From the NCBI GenBank assembly GCA_937895645.1, contig CALBKQ010000154.1, forward strand, positions 1 to 6,195: a DNA stretch of 6,195 bases, given 5' to 3'. Shown here piece by piece: positions 5,623 through 6,195 of this stretch. A program made the translations under genes and the position numbers. Origin of the DNA: an uncultured Clostridia bacterium (GTDB taxonomy: Bacteria > Bacillota > Clostridia > Oscillospirales > Acutalibacteraceae). Each line of letters starts with the position of its first letter. Position 1 is the first letter of the stretch. Under the pieces are notes generated by a model that did no database searches, had not been told where the DNA came from, and saw only the letters and a list, made by a program, of their open reading frames with translations.

Positions 5623-6195
5623 ATGCTTCAATTTGAAGAATTAAAACTCCGACTTATTGCACACGAAGAAGAACTGTCTAACTTGGCAGAGGCATTAGGT
5701 CTTGAAAAAATGAAAAGTGAAATAGCGGTTCTTGAAGAACAACAGGCTGCTGACGGTTTCTGGGACGATATTCAGAACTCACAGAAAGTACTACAGCGTA
5801 CAAGTGTGTTGAAAAATAAAGTTTCTGCTTATGAAAAATTAAAAGCAGATTATGAAGATGCACTTGTTATGATAGAACTTGCTGACGAAGAAGAGGATGA
5901 AAGTCTTGTTGAAGAATGTACACAAGGTGTAGATAAGTTTGAAAAAGACCTTGATGCACAAACTCTTGCAACACTTCTTACAGGTGAGGAGTTCACGCTT
6001 TCTGAAAACATCGGTAAGCCTATACTTGTTAACTTTTGGGCAACATGGTGCGGTCCTTGCAAAATAGAACTTCCTGCATTTGATAAACTTTATCAGGAAT
6101 ATAAAGACGAAGTGCATTTTTTAATGGTAAATTTAACAGATGGTGTTGACGAAACAGTAGAAAATGTATCTGCCTTTGTAGATGAAAACAATTAC
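5623..6195 (+). CDS. prfB: Chimeric ORF: release factor 2 N-terminal domain joined in frame to a TlpA-like thioredoxin domain (runs off window)
   Basis: Residues 1-122 (MLQFEELKLRL... to TLATLLTGE) are the helical N-terminal domain of peptide chain release factor 2, including the family-typical GFWDDIQNSQKVLQR (45-59) and an acidic ELADEEED stretch (85-92). RF2 should continue with GEYD and later an SPF anticodon loop and a GGQ peptide-release loop. Instead, from residue 123 the frame encodes EFTLSENIGKP, then NFWATWCGPCKIELPAFDKL, a redox-active thioredoxin core (Cys143 and Cys146), then FLMVNLTDGVDETVE, as in clostridial TlpA/ResA-like proteins. I checked the frame codon by codon to the window end and found no stop. 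The ATG follows GAGG (5612-5615) at 7 nt. As written the product cannot terminate translation. The thioredoxin part also lacks the signal peptide such proteins normally carry. It is either a natural fusion or an assembly or recombination chimera. Confidence 0.85.
   Translation, partial: MLQFEELKLRLIAHEEELSNLAEALGLEKMKSEIAVLEEQQAADGFWDDIQNSQKVLQRTSVLKNKVSAYEKLKADYEDALVMIELADEEEDESLVEECTQGVDKFEKDLDAQTLATLLTGEEFTLSENIGKPILVNFWATWCGPCKIELPAFDKLYQEYKDEVHFLMVNLTDGVDETVENVSAFVDENNY
5983..5988 (+). other. Apparent junction between RF2 and thioredoxin coding sequence
   Basis: GGTGAG encodes the GE of the RF2-type TLLTGE, which family members continue as GEYD; here it is followed by GAG TTC ACG CTT of the thioredoxin part. 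The true breakpoint could lie a few bases to either side, since GGTGA could have been shared by both parents. Base composition and codon style do not visibly change across it. Confidence 0.6.

Noticed and set aside
5678..6117. Minus-strand open frames opposite the prfB-like ORF
   Set aside because: They have no ribosome sites or recognisable motifs, and the plus strand encodes clear conserved domains.

Overview
The window looks like chromosomal DNA from an AT-rich, low-GC Gram-positive bacterium of class Clostridia, probably an uncultured gut-type member of Oscillospirales. The reasons are AGGAGG-type ribosome binding sites, sigma-A-like promoters, A/T-ending codons, a short proB, and a cysteine-rich protein of a type I associate with this group from memory. 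The taxonomic call is inference; no rRNA or marker set is present.

Left part, minus strand (1-2004): a secreted amidase-signature enzyme runs off the left edge. Its promoter carries a 7-bp inverted repeat around the -10 box. Upstream of it, on the same strand, is a 276-residue protein with 27 cysteines, closed by a clear intrinsic terminator.

Middle (2005-2520): a divergent promoter region separates the cysteine-rich gene from a plus-strand gene for an 80-residue single-pass membrane protein, which ends in its own hairpin terminator. Three copies of an 8-bp element (CAAGAATA) lie in this region, one inside each candidate promoter and one near the plus-strand transcription start. This suggests the two genes share a regulator.

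Right part, plus strand (2530-5475): a proline biosynthesis operon, proB then proA. The two enzymes turn glutamate into glutamate-5-semialdehyde via glutamyl phosphate. The operon also holds a tightly spaced third gene for an unrecognised membrane-anchored protein with a Thr/Ser/Glu-rich C-terminal tail.

Right edge (5623-6195): an open reading frame starts as peptide chain release factor 2 (prfB). After about 122 residues, exactly where the RF2 N-terminal domain ends, it switches in frame to a TlpA/ResA-like thioredoxin domain with a WCGPC active site and continues off the window. None of the codon-recognition or GGQ peptide-release parts of RF2 are present. This is either a real gene fusion or recombination product, or an assembly chimera with its junction near the GGTGAG at 5983-5988. 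It is the most notable feature of the window. Apart from it, the region is fairly ordinary clostridial chromosome; I see no CRISPR array, insertion sequence, phage gene, tRNA or rRNA.
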